Shown piece after piece: positions 19,001-26,959 of a stretch of DNA of 64,000 bases. A program made the position numbers and the translations under genes. Source of the DNA: Paraburkholderia phenoliruptrix (GTDB lineage: Bacteria > Pseudomonadota > Gammaproteobacteria > Burkholderiales > Burkholderiaceae); assembly GCF_902859825.1 (NCBI RefSeq), contig NZ_CADIKB010000014.1, positions 1 through 64,000 on the forward strand, written 5' to 3'. Position 1 is the stretch's first letter. Every line of letters begins with the position of its first letter. The notes under the pieces are model-generated. The model was given only the letters and a program-made list of their open reading frames with translations. It did not search any database and had not been told where the DNA came from.

Positions 19001-19484
19001 CCGCGATATCCGTCGCTGTGAGATCTTGGCGACAGTGCATCTCTGCCGCTAGTCGCTGCGGTAAGACGAACTCCCGGGCGAAAACGTTCGCTTGTAACTC
19101 GCGGCGCTCCCGTGCGCCATAATCCTCTACTCGCTGAAGTCCAACTGAGGCCACCTCCGTAGACCGGGAGGGATCAATGTCTGTCGACGTACACGACGGC
19201 GAGCCAGCATGCACCTCGACATGCCCAATTTCGTGGGCGACCAGCAACGCGCGGGCAGCTGCATCGTCCGTCTCTTCGCAGCAAATCGTCCCGCTCTGTT
19301 CATCGAAGAGCGCACGAGCACCTTTGAGCGCCGGGTCACCGGCGGGAAGCCACACGAGCTCTAGCTTCAAGCGCTCCACAGCTGCGGCAATCAGCGCGGC
19401 TGGATCGAATGGATCCGCCCCGCCTACGACGACCGCATCGTGAAGGCGCCTCGCTGCGTCGCGAACTGACTCGAACCCGTCCAT
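16059..19484 (-). CDS. ImmA/IrrE peptidase fused to UvrD/Rep helicase with degenerate Fe-S nuclease domain
   Basis: A 1141-aa three-part protein. Residues ~30-180 are an ImmA/IrrE zinc peptidase: HEIGH at 84-88 and a distal glutamate (E129) in ELQANVFARE. Residues ~200-800 are a UvrD/Rep helicase: AGPGTGKT (218-225), DEYQD, GDARQSIYRFRG, TVHGSKGLEFE and ALSRARTHLRL. The C-terminus has the cysteine staple of Cas4/AddB nucleases (C915 in YEKCPRRFFY; C1121, C1124 and C1130 in CPRCPHFFIC). Where those enzymes have a D-x-K-x-G core it reads IRRVRTG (1038-1044), and the preceding acidic site is VEPNEL, so nuclease activity is probably lost. IrrE/ImmA peptidases cleave repressors during DNA damage or phage induction. 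I infer a sensor of abnormal DNA that triggers proteolysis. It starts 3 bp after the unknown 219-aa gene. Confidence 0.85.
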   Translation of the reverse strand: MDGFESVRDAARRLHDAVVVGGADPFDPAALIAAAVERLKLELVWLPAGDPALKGARALFDEQSGTICCEETDDAAARALLVAHEIGHVEVHAGSPSCTSTDIDPSRSTEVASVGLQRVEDYGARERRELQANVFAREFVLPQRLAAEMHCRQDLTATDIAERTGLPLALVRQQLFDALLLPPASPSVAAPVSNYTPRPDPSQDRAAAHRGSPFLLQAGPGTGKTRTLIKRVGSLLADGIDPAAILILTFSNRAAGELAERLALSEPAAAHRIWIGTFHAFGLDLVRRHHDRFELSPNPPLFDRSDAIEVLEEILPTLPLVHYRNLWDPAMVLRDVVGAISRAKDELTDPVRYRALAAAMLAAATDDEGRQAAEKCLEVAHIYELYEQALRARGAVDFGDLIMRPALLLESDAELRLAAQLRHRHVLVDEYQDVNRASARLLKAVAGNGKRLWVVGDARQSIYRFRGASSANMVRFAEDYPEAVADQLKVNYRSTRQIVDAFVTVAPRMGASTGMLPLALEADRGLGPAVPQIRRYDTLDLEAEGIAASVRELEAVGVGLRDQAVLCRSNVRLNEIAAALEARGIPVLHLGSLFERDEVRDLLALLSLAVDPFGDALVRVGAMKRYDVTLQDVHVATRHLRALGRPALLGLTTLSGAEGLSPEGAAAFARLADDLIHLKPGVSAWDFLSTYVLDRTNLVRKLAAGGSVTKQMSAIAVWQFLNFVREQSPTGSGLPIQRTLDRVRQLVLLAEERDLRQVPASALHLDAVRLMTVHGSKGLEFEAVHVPGLTVQSFPSNNRGQRCPPPVGMIEGAEGLSVSDEARRAHDNEEQCLFFVALSRARTHLRLCLARKQPNGNNRSASPFLSWLPSSLVGEVSSPAILPMPSNAPRPQPISILRGAAWSITDSRLVAYEKCPRRFFYTHVMGLGGARKRTAFTQTHDCLYDFIRWLADARRTADPTIEQVEAAFEVIWREKGPIDHAFCEDYRRLATRLRDALIRAGAGRRFREAEPLAIDFPSGRVIVEPNELAEMPDGTVVIRRVRTGHRRSDEYDRLEYSLYHLAVQGRFGGRVVVQALHLTDETEETVMVSTTKIGNRTTKSDSMLARIAQGWFPPEVDPVTCPRCPHFFICAATPHGSITLS

Positions 19485-19487
19485 TGG

Positions 19488-20147
19488 TCAGAGACTCAGC
19501 AACCGTTGCTGCTGCTCCGCAGTCAGACCGGAGCTTCTAACCGCCTCCTCGAAGGTCTGTCGTTTCCCGTGAGTAGGCTTATCGTCAGCTTTGTAGAACT
19601 GCCGCGCCGCTGTCGAGCCACCGGTGGCCGCAAAATGTGCTATCACGACTTCTATTGGGGCAGAGAGTTCGTCAGCGACGAACTGCCGAAACCGAGCGGG
19701 AATGGTCTCAGGCTCAATCTGTCGGTCGCGCAACTTTGTCACGAAAACGGTATTCGCGCCGATTCGCTTCGCGAAAGCTCGAAACTCCTCTCGCTCAAGC
19801 GCAGTAAACGGGTTGGTAGCAGATTCTGAAGTCAACGCGCGATCTGTCGTTGGCTCAGCTGCCCGTCGCACGGCATGCAAGCGATTGTGGAAACGGCTCA
19901 TTGCGCGCGACACGGCAGGACTCACGTGGCTCGGGTCGACAGCGGCTTCCGTTACATCTGCTGGCGCCTCGCCACGCAGTGCGTCGAGCGCCAGCTCGAC
20001 GGCGAACTCCGTAAGCTCGTTGGCAAACTGAGGATATTGCTGCACCAGCTTATCAAGGAGTTCGGCATCCGGGACGCGCTTTGCGTTTGAGAGCGCGTAG
20101 AGTGCCTCGCGCAGCGACGGGGCGCCAGGGTTCGTAATTGAGGTCAT
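19488..20147 (-). CDS. Unknown 219-aa protein between sigma factor and ImmA-UvrD
   Basis: A soluble 219-aa protein with three visible parts: an N-terminal helical segment (LREALYALSNAKRVPDAELL), a low-complexity middle (about 65-115), and a conserved-looking core with FRAFAKRIGANTVFVTKLRDR and FRQFVADELSAPIEVV, followed by an EEAVRSSGLTAEQQQRLLSL tail. It has no helix-turn-helix, signal peptide or catalytic motif I can name. The start ATG at 20147 overlaps the sigma gene stop as ATGA and has GGAGG 4 nt upstream; the end is 3 bp from the ImmA-UvrD start. Because ImmA/IrrE peptidases usually have a partner protein as substrate, I infer that it could be an anti-sigma factor or repressor cleaved by the downstream peptidase. 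This is not shown by the sequence. Confidence 0.7.
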   Translation of the reverse strand: MTSITNPGAPSLREALYALSNAKRVPDAELLDKLVQQYPQFANELTEFAVELALDALRGEAPADVTEAAVDPSHVSPAVSRAMSRFHNRLHAVRRAAEPTTDRALTSESATNPFTALEREEFRAFAKRIGANTVFVTKLRDRQIEPETIPARFRQFVADELSAPIEVVIAHFAATGGSTAARQFYKADDKPTHGKRQTFEEAVRSSGLTAEQQQRLLSL

Positions 20148-20923
20148 GCGTCCTCCTTAAATCGGGATAGCTTCGCCGCTGCCCGCGACAGGCGATTACG
20201 GATCGTGCGTCCAGTGCAATTGCAGAGCGTCGCCGCCGTTACCTTATCGGGGTCTTCCGACTCCTCGTCGTACCCCATGACATGCACCAAAACAACGGCC
20301 TTGCGCTCATCGGGCGGCAAGGCGTCGATCGCCGCTAATAGTTCTTCTAGGTAAACTGGGCTTTGTTGTGTTTCAGAGTTCGCGAGCGATGTGGATAGCA
20401 CCGCGACAGCGTCTTCGTAAGCCTGGGGCTCGTCAGAACCGTTTTCGTCCGGTATGGCGGCCCCCCCGTTCACTTCTGCCAGTTCGCGCCTGACCACATC
20501 GATCCGAAGCGCACAAAACGCCAAGTTGAAGCGACATTCGTAGAAATCGAGTTCGTCCAGCTGCTCCTTGGTGCCGTCCGCTGCGAGCAGCTCGCTAAAC
20601 TCCGATAACACATACTCGCGAAGGGTCTCAGCATTCGGCAGCCGGTACGAGACTTTCCCTTTGAGAATAGCCTCGCACCGCCCCAGCAGCACCGGGAGCA
20701 CTACATCGCGACGCTCCGCATTTCCGGTGAGCACGGCATGGCGGATCAAATGAACGAGAGTCTCGGACCGAAGAAAGTCAGACGCCGCCTTGTCAACAAC
20801 CAAAAGCCGGCGCCGGAGGGTAGGTAGGTCGTCGAGCATGGCGCCGTCAATCTCGGCCTCAACGACCGAGGGGCGGACATAGAGCTCGCCCTCTTCATTG
20901 CGTTTTGTAAGCGGTCTTGCCAC
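20144..20923 (-). CDS. Sigma-70-like RNA polymerase sigma factor
   Basis: A 259-aa protein. The C-terminal part (about 190-255) matches sigma region 4: LPPDERKAVVLVHVMGY, then a helix-turn-helix with KVTAATLCNCTGRTIRNRLSRA. The segment around 55-150 probably corresponds to a divergent region 2 (SEFSELLAADG, CALRIDVVRREL). An acidic linker lies between. It is larger than a typical ECF factor and divergent. Translation starts at GTG 20923 with GGAGGT immediately upstream; those bases are also the last codons of a 36-codon leader ORF. It is the first long gene of the sigma / 219-aa / ImmA-UvrD operon. I infer that it directs island-specific transcription, perhaps of the ubiquitin-like operon downstream. 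Confidence 0.75.
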   Translation of the reverse strand: MARPLTKRNEEGELYVRPSVVEAEIDGAMLDDLPTLRRRLLVVDKAASDFLRSETLVHLIRHAVLTGNAERRDVVLPVLLGRCEAILKGKVSYRLPNAETLREYVLSEFSELLAADGTKEQLDELDFYECRFNLAFCALRIDVVRRELAEVNGGAAIPDENGSDEPQAYEDAVAVLSTSLANSETQQSPVYLEELLAAIDALPPDERKAVVLVHVMGYDEESEDPDKVTAATLCNCTGRTIRNRLSRAAAKLSRFKEDA

Positions 20924-20924
20924 A

Positions 20925-21035
20925 TCACCTCCTTGCCTTGGCGGCGGCGATTAGTGAGAGCGTTTTGACGCCGCCCGTCCCAAACTTAATCGCATCGCCA
21001 CGAGGAACCCGGAAAGGGATTTTGAGCGATCGCAT
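20925..21035 (-). CDS. Small basic leader peptide coupled to the sigma factor gene
   Basis: A 36-aa frame starting MRSLKIPFRVPRGDAIKFG and ending AAAKARR. The ATG at 21035 has AGGGA 7 nt upstream. An in-frame ATG at 21053 would add six residues (MLREKI), with a stop codon upstream of it. The stop TGA lies 1 nt before the GTG start of the sigma gene, and the final AGG AGG codons form its Shine-Dalgarno sequence, so reading of the leader should control sigma translation. It contains no attenuator-like codon run. It could be a small functional protein or a pure coupling leader. Confidence 0.5.
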   Translation of the reverse strand: MRSLKIPFRVPRGDAIKFGTGGVKTLSLIAAAKARR

Positions 21036-21053
21036 GATTTTTTCCCTAAGCAT

Positions 21054-21299
21054 GATGGACAGCGAATTGCGACTTACTCGCTAGGCGCATCGATCGCCCA
21101 GCACACGCCAAGAGGAACGTCCGCGCCCCTACCGTTCCGATCCGGCAGCTCGCGGTATAGTAAAGCGTTTTGGGGGGCCGGCCGAACGCACAAACAAGCG
21201 TCCTGCGATACAGCAGGTGTCGCCCGCCATATGGAGTGACATTGATCGACGTGGGTCAAATCCAGTTACACTGGAGTTACATGAGCCCAAGAAACAGAA
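21054..21299. other. Intergenic stretch between island and tRNA-Ala
   Basis: About 245 bp between the leader ORF and the tRNA terminator. A 61-codon minus-strand frame exists but has no ribosome site and no recognisable motif. No integrase gene or clear copy of the tRNA 3' end is present here, so the island junction cannot be fixed precisely. The promoter of the sigma operon should be in this stretch; I could not pick a convincing -35/-10 pair. Confidence 0.4.
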
Positions 21300-21332
21300 A
21301 AGGGTTACAGGTAAATCACCTGTAACCCTTTG
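21300..21332 (-). terminator. Intrinsic terminator of tRNA-Ala
   Basis: AAGGGTTACAGGT and ACCTGTAACCCTT form a perfect 13-bp stem around a 5-nt loop. On the minus strand the stem is followed by TTTTCTGTTTC, giving a weak U-tract. It begins only 8 bp after the tRNA 3' CCA, as expected for a monocistronic tRNA gene. Confidence 0.75.
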
Positions 21333-21339
21333 ATTTTAT

Positions 21340-21415
<76 letters not shown>

Positions 21416-21426
21416 AACGTCAAATA

Positions 21427-21457
21427 ATTCTAGCACAAGCATTTTCCGTTTTGCCAA
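21427..21457 (-). promoter_or_regulatory. Putative promoter of tRNA-Ala
   Basis: On the minus strand a TAGAAT -10-like box (21432-21427) lies about 12 bp before the mature tRNA 5' end. A TTGGCA -35-like box (21457-21452) stands upstream with a rather long 19-bp spacer. The position fits a tRNA promoter, but the spacing is not ideal. Confidence 0.4.
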
Positions 21458-21488
21458 GCCGCAAGGCGCGGCAAAACCGCCCAAAACG

Positions 21489-21839
21489 TCACTTCGACGG
21501 CGCGCCTGCGAGCACCCAATCCACCACGGCGCGAATGTCGGCATCGCTCATAGATTGATGAGCCGGCATGGGAATCATGCCCCACACGCCCGAGCCGCCC
21601 TCTTTCACCTTGCGCGCCAATCTGGCGGGCGCCTGGGCGTCGCCCTTGTAGCGGGCGGCGATCTGCTGGAACGATGGACCGACCAGCTTGCGATCCACCG
21701 CATGGCAGCCCATGCACGCATTGGCATTGGCAATGCGCTGGCCGCGCGGCGCATCGGCGGCAAATGCTGCGGGGCCGGACAAGCCCGCCGCCGCGCCTAC
21801 CGTCAGCACAATAAGAACACCCGCAACCGCACGCTTCAT
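21489..21839 (-). CDS. Class I c-type cytochrome (c-551/c-552-like)
   Basis: A 116-aa precursor with a Sec signal peptide (MKRAVAGVLIVLTVGAAAG, cleavage near AFA-AD). The mature protein of about 88 aa has one haem-binding motif CMGCH and a distal methionine in IPMPAHQ, the usual His/Met ligation of small periplasmic cytochromes c. It would carry electrons in the periplasm. The start overlaps the dolP stop by ATGA, so it is translated with the dolP/diaA genes. That linkage to an outer-membrane lipoprotein gene suggests co-expression only; I see no evidence for a specific redox partner. Confidence 0.88.
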   Translation of the reverse strand: MKRAVAGVLIVLTVGAAAGLSGPAAFAADAPRGQRIANANACMGCHAVDRKLVGPSFQQIAARYKGDAQAPARLARKVKEGGSGVWGMIPMPAHQSMSDADIRAVVDWVLAGAPSK

Positions 21840-22627
21840 TGCGCGGCCTTCGGGTTGCCCGGATGCACCGCATTCGAATTCGTGACCGGTGCGGGCGCTT
21901 GCTGCTCGAGCGGCCGCGCGCTCACCGACGAATCCGGAATGGTGCCCACCGTCGCCGCGCCGGCATCCGGCTGCGACGCGGCAACCGGCGCAGTTGCCGC
22001 AGCGGCAGCGGCCGCCGCGGCTTCCTGCGGCTGGATGTACTGGAACACCTTCACGACCTGCGTGACGCCCGGCACGCGGCTCGCGACGTCCGCGCCGCGA
22101 TTGCCCTCGTCCATCGTGACGAGGCCCATCAGATACACCGAACCGCGCTCGGCGACGACCTTGAAGTCGTTCGCCGAAATATCCTTCTCGGCGATCAGCG
22201 CGGTCTTGACGCGCGTTTCCAGATACGTGTCGTTCGTGCGTGACGAGAACGAGCTCGCCGGCATGATCGCCAGTTCGTTGACGATCGTGTTCACGTTATT
22301 CAGGCCACGTACGATGCTCTCGGCGCGCTGCTTCGACGCGTCGCCCGCCACTTCGCCCGTCAGCAGCACGCGGCGATTGAACACCGTCACGTTGACGTGC
22401 GCCGAGTCCGGCAGGTTCTGGCTGATCTGCGCAAGCGCCTTCACCTGAATCTCGCGGTCTTCGGTCTGCGCGCCGAGCGTGCGCCGGTCGGTCGCCATCA
22501 GCGCGCCGCCGCCCGCCGCGCCCGCGACCGCGAGAAAGCAGCCCTGCAACGTCGCGGACAAGCCCGCCGCGAAACCCACCACCAGCACGGTTCTCACCAG
22601 TGTCTTCTTGACGCGGAATGCGCTCAT
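21836..22627 (-). CDS. dolP: Outer-membrane BON-domain lipoprotein DolP (YraP)
   Basis: A 263-aa lipoprotein precursor with a hydrophobic signal sequence and an LQGC lipobox near residue 30. Two BON domains follow (about 55-115 and 125-190), each with the LTGEV / LMGLVT strand pattern, then an Ala/Pro-rich tail that is longer than in E. coli DolP. DolP supports outer-membrane integrity and the BAM complex. The ATG at 22627 has AGGAG 9 nt upstream; a TTG directly before it is a weaker start. The neighbours diaA, yraN and rsmI are the same as in E. coli, which supports the name. The lpoA gene found in the E. coli cluster is missing. Confidence 0.85.
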   Translation of the reverse strand: MSAFRVKKTLVRTVLVVGFAAGLSATLQGCFLAVAGAAGGGALMATDRRTLGAQTEDREIQVKALAQISQNLPDSAHVNVTVFNRRVLLTGEVAGDASKQRAESIVRGLNNVNTIVNELAIMPASSFSSRTNDTYLETRVKTALIAEKDISANDFKVVAERGSVYLMGLVTMDEGNRGADVASRVPGVTQVVKVFQYIQPQEAAAAAAAAATAPVAASQPDAGAATVGTIPDSSVSARPLEQQAPAPVTNSNAVHPGNPKAAQ

Positions 22628-22652
22628 CAACTAGCTCTCCTTCGGATCGGTG

Positions 22653-23354
<702 letters not shown>

Positions 23355-23521
23355 TTAAAAGCGGAACCGGGGACACGCGGGCATCTGGATGCATGGACCA
23401 AAACGCCTTGCTTTGCGCTGTCGTGCCGCCCGTTGCGTTTCGCGCCCACCAGAATCCTCGCCCCGTAGCTCGCATGCGAGCGCAAGTTTATCGCACTAAC
23501 ACGCGTTCCCCGCGCCTTGCG

Positions 23522-24016
23522 TCACACTTCGTCGGCACGGAAAGCATCGCGCAGCCAGACGAGCCGCCCCGCTTCGAAAGCAATCACGTCGAAGCGGCAA
23601 GCGGGCTGCGCGCCTGCACGCGAAGCCTGCGTGGCGAGGTAATGCTGCGCGGCGCGCACGATACGCTGTCGCTTCTGCCACCCGATGCTCGCCGCCGCAC
23701 CGCCATACTTGCGTTGCGCGCGCGCCCGCACTTCGACGAATACCAGCGCACCGTCCCGATCGCGCATGACGAGATCGATTTCGCCGCCGCGGCACGACAC
23801 ATTGCGCGCGACGAGGCGCAAACGCTGACGCTGCAAAAACTCCTGCGCTCGCGTCTCGAAAGCCGCGCCGACGAGTTTGGACCCTGCCTGCCCAGAAAAG
23901 TTGTCGTGCATCGCAGCGCCAGGCGCTTGCCTCGGCGCGGGCTTCGCGCGGGGCGTACTCTCAGGACGCGCGCCGCCCGGCGCGGCTCGCCCTGCGTGGC
24001 ACAATGACAGCCTCAT
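23522..24016 (-). CDS. yraN: YraN/UPF0102 family endonuclease-fold protein
   Basis: The core ([55 protein letters not shown]) is the UPF0102 family, a restriction-endonuclease-like fold with the E...D...E-x-R/K pattern; its cellular role is not settled. I chose the ATG at 24016 (164 aa) because homologues from this group, as I remember them, extend upstream with a CHA-rich segment; the ATG at 23911 gives a 129-aa core. With the long start only 25 bp separate it from the divergent rsmI, so the true start may be nearer. A 281-bp stretch with no gene separates its stop from diaA. Confidence 0.8.
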   Translation of the reverse strand: MRLSLCHAGRAAPGGARPESTPRAKPAPRQAPGAAMHDNFSGQAGSKLVGAAFETRAQEFLQRQRLRLVARNVSCRGGEIDLVMRDRDGALVFVEVRARAQRKYGGAAASIGWQKRQRIVRAAQHYLATQASRAGAQPACRFDVIAFEAGRLVWLRDAFRADEV

Positions 24017-24041
24017 TCCGTCCGTTTGCGTTTTCTGCCTC

Positions 24042-24920
24042 ATGACTCCTCTCCCTGAACTCGCGCAAGGACAGCAGTACCCTGCCGCCGCGCTGTATGT
24101 GGTGGCCACGCCGATCGGCAACGTCGCCGACATCACACTGCGCGCGCTGCACGTGCTCGGACTCGTGGATCGCATCGCCGCCGAGGACACGCGCAACACC
24201 GGTCAGTTGCTCGCGCGCTATGGCATTTCGAAGCCGCTGATCGCGGTCCATCAGCACAACGAGCGAGCCGCCGCGCAACGCATCGTCGAGCATCTGCAAG
24301 CGGGCGAACGTGTGGCCTATGTGTCCGACGCCGGCACGCCCGGCATTTCGGACCCGGGCGCAAAGCTCGTCGATGCCGCTCGCGAAGCCGGCTTTGCCGT
24401 CATCCCGCTGCCGGGCGCGAGCGCGCTCGCCACCGCCCTCTCCGCGGCAGGCGACTGGGTCGCCACCTTCTCGTTCCTCGGCTTTCTTCCGCCGAAGCCC
24501 AAAGCCCGCGCCGCTGCACTCCAAGCGCTGACGAGGCACCCGCACGCCATGGTGTTCTACGAAGCGCCGCACCGCATTGTCGAAACCGTGCAGGCGCTCG
24601 CCGATGCATTGGGCGGCGAGCGCAAGCTGCTGATCGCGCGAGAGCTGACGAAGTTACACGAAGCGCTGCATCGCGGCACCCTGGCCGAAGGGCCAACGTG
24701 GCTCGCCGCCGACGCAAATCGTCAGCGGGGCGAGTTCGTGCTGGTGGTGGAAGGCGCGCGCGAGGAAGCAGCCGGCGAACACGATCACGACGCGCTGCTC
24801 GAACTGCTGCTGGAAGAATTGACGGTGAGCAGCGCGGCGAAGGTGGCGGCGGCGATCACCGGCGCGTCGCGTAATGCGTTGTACACGCGCGCGCTCGCGC
24901 TCAAGAAGGAAGACAGCTGA
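24042..24920 (+). CDS. rsmI: 16S rRNA 2'-O-methyltransferase RsmI
   Basis: A 292-aa member of the tetrapyrrole-methylase-like family. RsmI methylates the ribose of C1402 in 16S rRNA using SAM. Motifs: [19 protein letters not shown] at the N-terminus, [25 protein letters not shown] (SAM loop), [28 protein letters not shown] and VFYEAPHRI. Length is usual for the family. The frame is open further upstream, but the family N-terminus fits the ATG at 24042. It is divergent from yraN, as in E. coli, and ends 46 bp before a strong bidirectional terminator. Confidence 0.95.
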   Translation: MTPLPELAQGQQYPAAALYVVATPIGNVADITLRALHVLGLVDRIAAEDTRNTGQLLARYGISKPLIAVHQHNERAAAQRIVEHLQAGERVAYVSDAGTPGISDPGAKLVDAAREAGFAVIPLPGASALATALSAAGDWVATFSFLGFLPPKPKARAAALQALTRHPHAMVFYEAPHRIVETVQALADALGGERKLLIARELTKLHEALHRGTLAEGPTWLAADANRQRGEFVLVVEGAREEAAGEHDHDALLELLLEELTVSSAAKVAAAITGASRNALYTRALALKKEDS

Positions 24921-24966
24921 CGGCAAGCGGCTGCCAATCCATCGCAGGGCAGCGCCGCACAAACAA

Positions 24967-25000
24967 AAAGGCCGCTCATACGGATGAGCGGCCTTTCTTA
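24967..25000. terminator. Bidirectional terminator between rsmI and rlpA
   Basis: AAAGGCCGCTCAT / ATGAGCGGCCTTT form a perfect 13-bp stem with an ACGG loop, flanked by A-rich sequence on the left and TTTCTT on the right. It can serve both the plus-strand rsmI and the minus-strand rlpA genes. Confidence 0.88.
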
Positions 25001-25064
25001 CGTCCTGACACGCACAGCGGGTTGTTTCGCCATGCCGGGCGACGCAGCGCGCGCCGCCGCCAAA

Positions 25065-25667
25065 TTATTTCTGCGCGGTCGATCCCGAGTCGGACGCCAG
25101 CATTTCCTCACGCGCGGCGCGGGCCTCTTCCTGCGTCAGGCCTTCGATCTTCACACGCGCAGTGCCGGCGTGGCGCATGTCGAGCATGGTCGCCGCCGCC
25201 ATCGACAGATCGATCACGCGGCCTCGCGCATACGGGCCGCGGTCATTGATCCGGACCACGACCGAGCGCGAGGTGGCCGGATTGGTCACGCGCACGTAGG
25301 AGCCCAGCGGCAGCGTGCGGTGCGCCGCCGTCAGCGCGTGCATGTCGTAACGCTCGCCGTTCGCGGTGCGGCGGCCATGGAAGCCGCGGCCGTACCAGGA
25401 GGCGCGGCCCGTCTGATGAAAGTCCGACACGCCGGTGCCGTCATCCGTCAGCGGCTTGGCGTCGGCCAGCGACGGGCCTTTGGCGGCGGCGTCCGAGGCC
25501 GGCGCGCTGCCGTAGGCTTGCGGTCCGAAGGAGGCGGCTTGCGCATTCTTCGTGCGAAGCGGCACAGCGTTTGCGACGCTGTTGTCGGCGCCCGGCGGCG
25601 TCGCGCAGCCGGCCAGCACAAAAAAGGCAAAAAGAGTCCCCAGACTACGGGATAACCGAGTTTTCAT
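25065..25667 (-). CDS. rlpA: RlpA-like septal/peptidoglycan lytic transglycosylase lipoprotein
   Basis: A 200-aa lipoprotein precursor starting MKTRLSRSLGTLFAFFVLAGC, with an LAGC lipobox. After a flexible Ala/Ser-rich linker comes the double-psi beta-barrel domain: GRASWYGRGFHGRRTANGE, LPLGSYVRVTN and RINDRGPYARGRVIDLS, containing the catalytic aspartate. RlpA cleaves denuded glycan strands at septa. The C-terminal SPOR domain of E. coli and Pseudomonas RlpA is absent, so septal targeting may differ. Two further in-frame ATGs lie upstream but would put extra residues before the signal peptide. Confidence 0.87.
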   Translation of the reverse strand: MKTRLSRSLGTLFAFFVLAGCATPPGADNSVANAVPLRTKNAQAASFGPQAYGSAPASDAAAKGPSLADAKPLTDDGTGVSDFHQTGRASWYGRGFHGRRTANGERYDMHALTAAHRTLPLGSYVRVTNPATSRSVVVRINDRGPYARGRVIDLSMAAATMLDMRHAGTARVKIEGLTQEEARAAREEMLASDSGSTAQK

Positions 25668-26314
25668 AAGACGTGCAATCACAGTGTCGAGCCGCATCAC
25701 GCGTAATTGAGCGTGTTGCCTGCGACTCCGGCGGCAAAAGGACGGCAACGCGCCGCGCGAGATGAGCGCAGAACGTCAAAGCCCGGACGCAGCTCACTGA
25801 GCCGCTACCGCACGGTTAATTTTCACGTCTGGCGCAACCTGTCCCCGGCAGCCTGACCAGACCCCACATGCCGCCATCGAACGTGGCAAACACGTTCTTG
25901 CGCGCGAAGCTCAGCACGCAGGAACGGCGGCGTAGGCCCCACCCAGCGTCACGACCGTCAGAGTCGTAGCAGGCGCGCGGCGCCTGGCTGGGCAAGACGT
26001 GTGCATCGAATGCATCGATACCTGATGGCCGTCAAACCGCGACAGCCCTTACTTGAGTGGCGATCCGCGCTCCCATTTTTGATGGGGACGCATCGCCTTG
26101 TGGCAGCACGATTCCCTCGTGCATGGACTCCATTATACCCAAAACAGAATTCTGTGTTGCTAAGCGACTGAAAACCTTAATGAATCTTCACCATTGCTGC
26201 AAGAATCGACAGACAAAAGCCCGCTGGCCCAGCCCTTGCTGGCGTGTGACGAGGCTCGGCGCGTACCGTTGAGACGCCGGTACAATCAACGTTTTCTCCG
26301 CGTCGCCGTCACTC
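25668..26314. other. Intergenic stretch without a convincing gene
   Basis: About 650 bp between divergent rlpA and the MBL hydrolase. Short frames exist on both strands, but none has a start with a ribosome site and a protein-like composition. A minus-strand stretch near 25,860 reads FDGGMWGLVRLPGTG in one frame, which could be debris of an old gene. No repeats or hairpins stand out. Confidence 0.4.
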
Positions 26315-26959
26315 ATGAAAGTCACCTTGATCCCCGTTACGCCGTTCCAGCAGAACTGCTCGCTGCTCGTTTGCGAGGCGACCGGGCGCGCGGCCGTCGT
26401 CGATCCGGGCGGCGACCTGGACATCATTCAAGGCGAGATCGCGCGCCAGAAGGTGAGCGTCAAGAAAGTCTTTCTGACTCATGGTCATATCGACCACTGC
26501 GCCGGCGCAAAAACGCTCGCCGCGCATTACGGCGTGCCGATCGTAGGCCCGCATCCCGACGAACGCTTCTGGCTCGACAAACTGGCGGATCAAAGCACGC
26601 GCTTCGGCTTTCCCGCTGCCGAGGCGTTCGAGCCCGACCGCTGGCTGCACGACGGCGACACGGTGCAATTCGGCGACGAAACGCTCGAGGTCTATCACTG
26701 CCCGGGGCATACGCCGGGGCACGTGGTGTTTTTCAGCCGTGCGCATCGGCTCGCGCTCGTGGGCGACGTGCTGTTTGCCGGTTCGATCGGACGCACGGAC
26801 TTCCCGCGAGGCAACCACGCCGACCTGATCCGCTCGATCCGCGAAAAGCTCTGGCCGCTCGGCGACGACGTCACGTTCGTGCCCGGCCACGGCCCCACGT
26901 CGACGTTCGGCGCGGAGCGGCGCAGCAATCCGTACGTCGCCGACGGAGCCGTCGCATGA
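26315..26959 (+). CDS. MBL-fold hydrolase, YcbL/glyoxalase II-like
   Basis: A 214-aa metallo-beta-lactamase-fold protein with the full metal site: THGHIDH (two-metal motif), a histidine in [10 protein letters not shown] in [14 protein letters not shown], and H in [14 protein letters not shown]. The order and spacing match type II glyoxalases of the YcbL class, which hydrolyse thioesters such as S-lactoylglutathione. The enzyme should be cytosolic. The stop overlaps the next gene's ATG (ATGA), so an exonuclease is co-translated. The substrate is inferred from the family only. Confidence 0.88.
   Translation: MKVTLIPVTPFQQNCSLLVCEATGRAAVVDPGGDLDIIQGEIARQKVSVKKVFLTHGHIDHCAGAKTLAAHYGVPIVGPHPDERFWLDKLADQSTRFGFPAAEAFEPDRWLHDGDTVQFGDETLEVYHCPGHTPGHVVFFSRAHRLALVGDVLFAGSIGRTDFPRGNHADLIRSIREKLWPLGDDVTFVPGHGPTSTFGAERRSNPYVADGAVA

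Noticed and set aside
21054..21259. Integrase remnant next to tRNA-Ala
   Set aside because: The 61-codon frame has no recombinase motif (no R...HxxR...Y) and no ribosome site.
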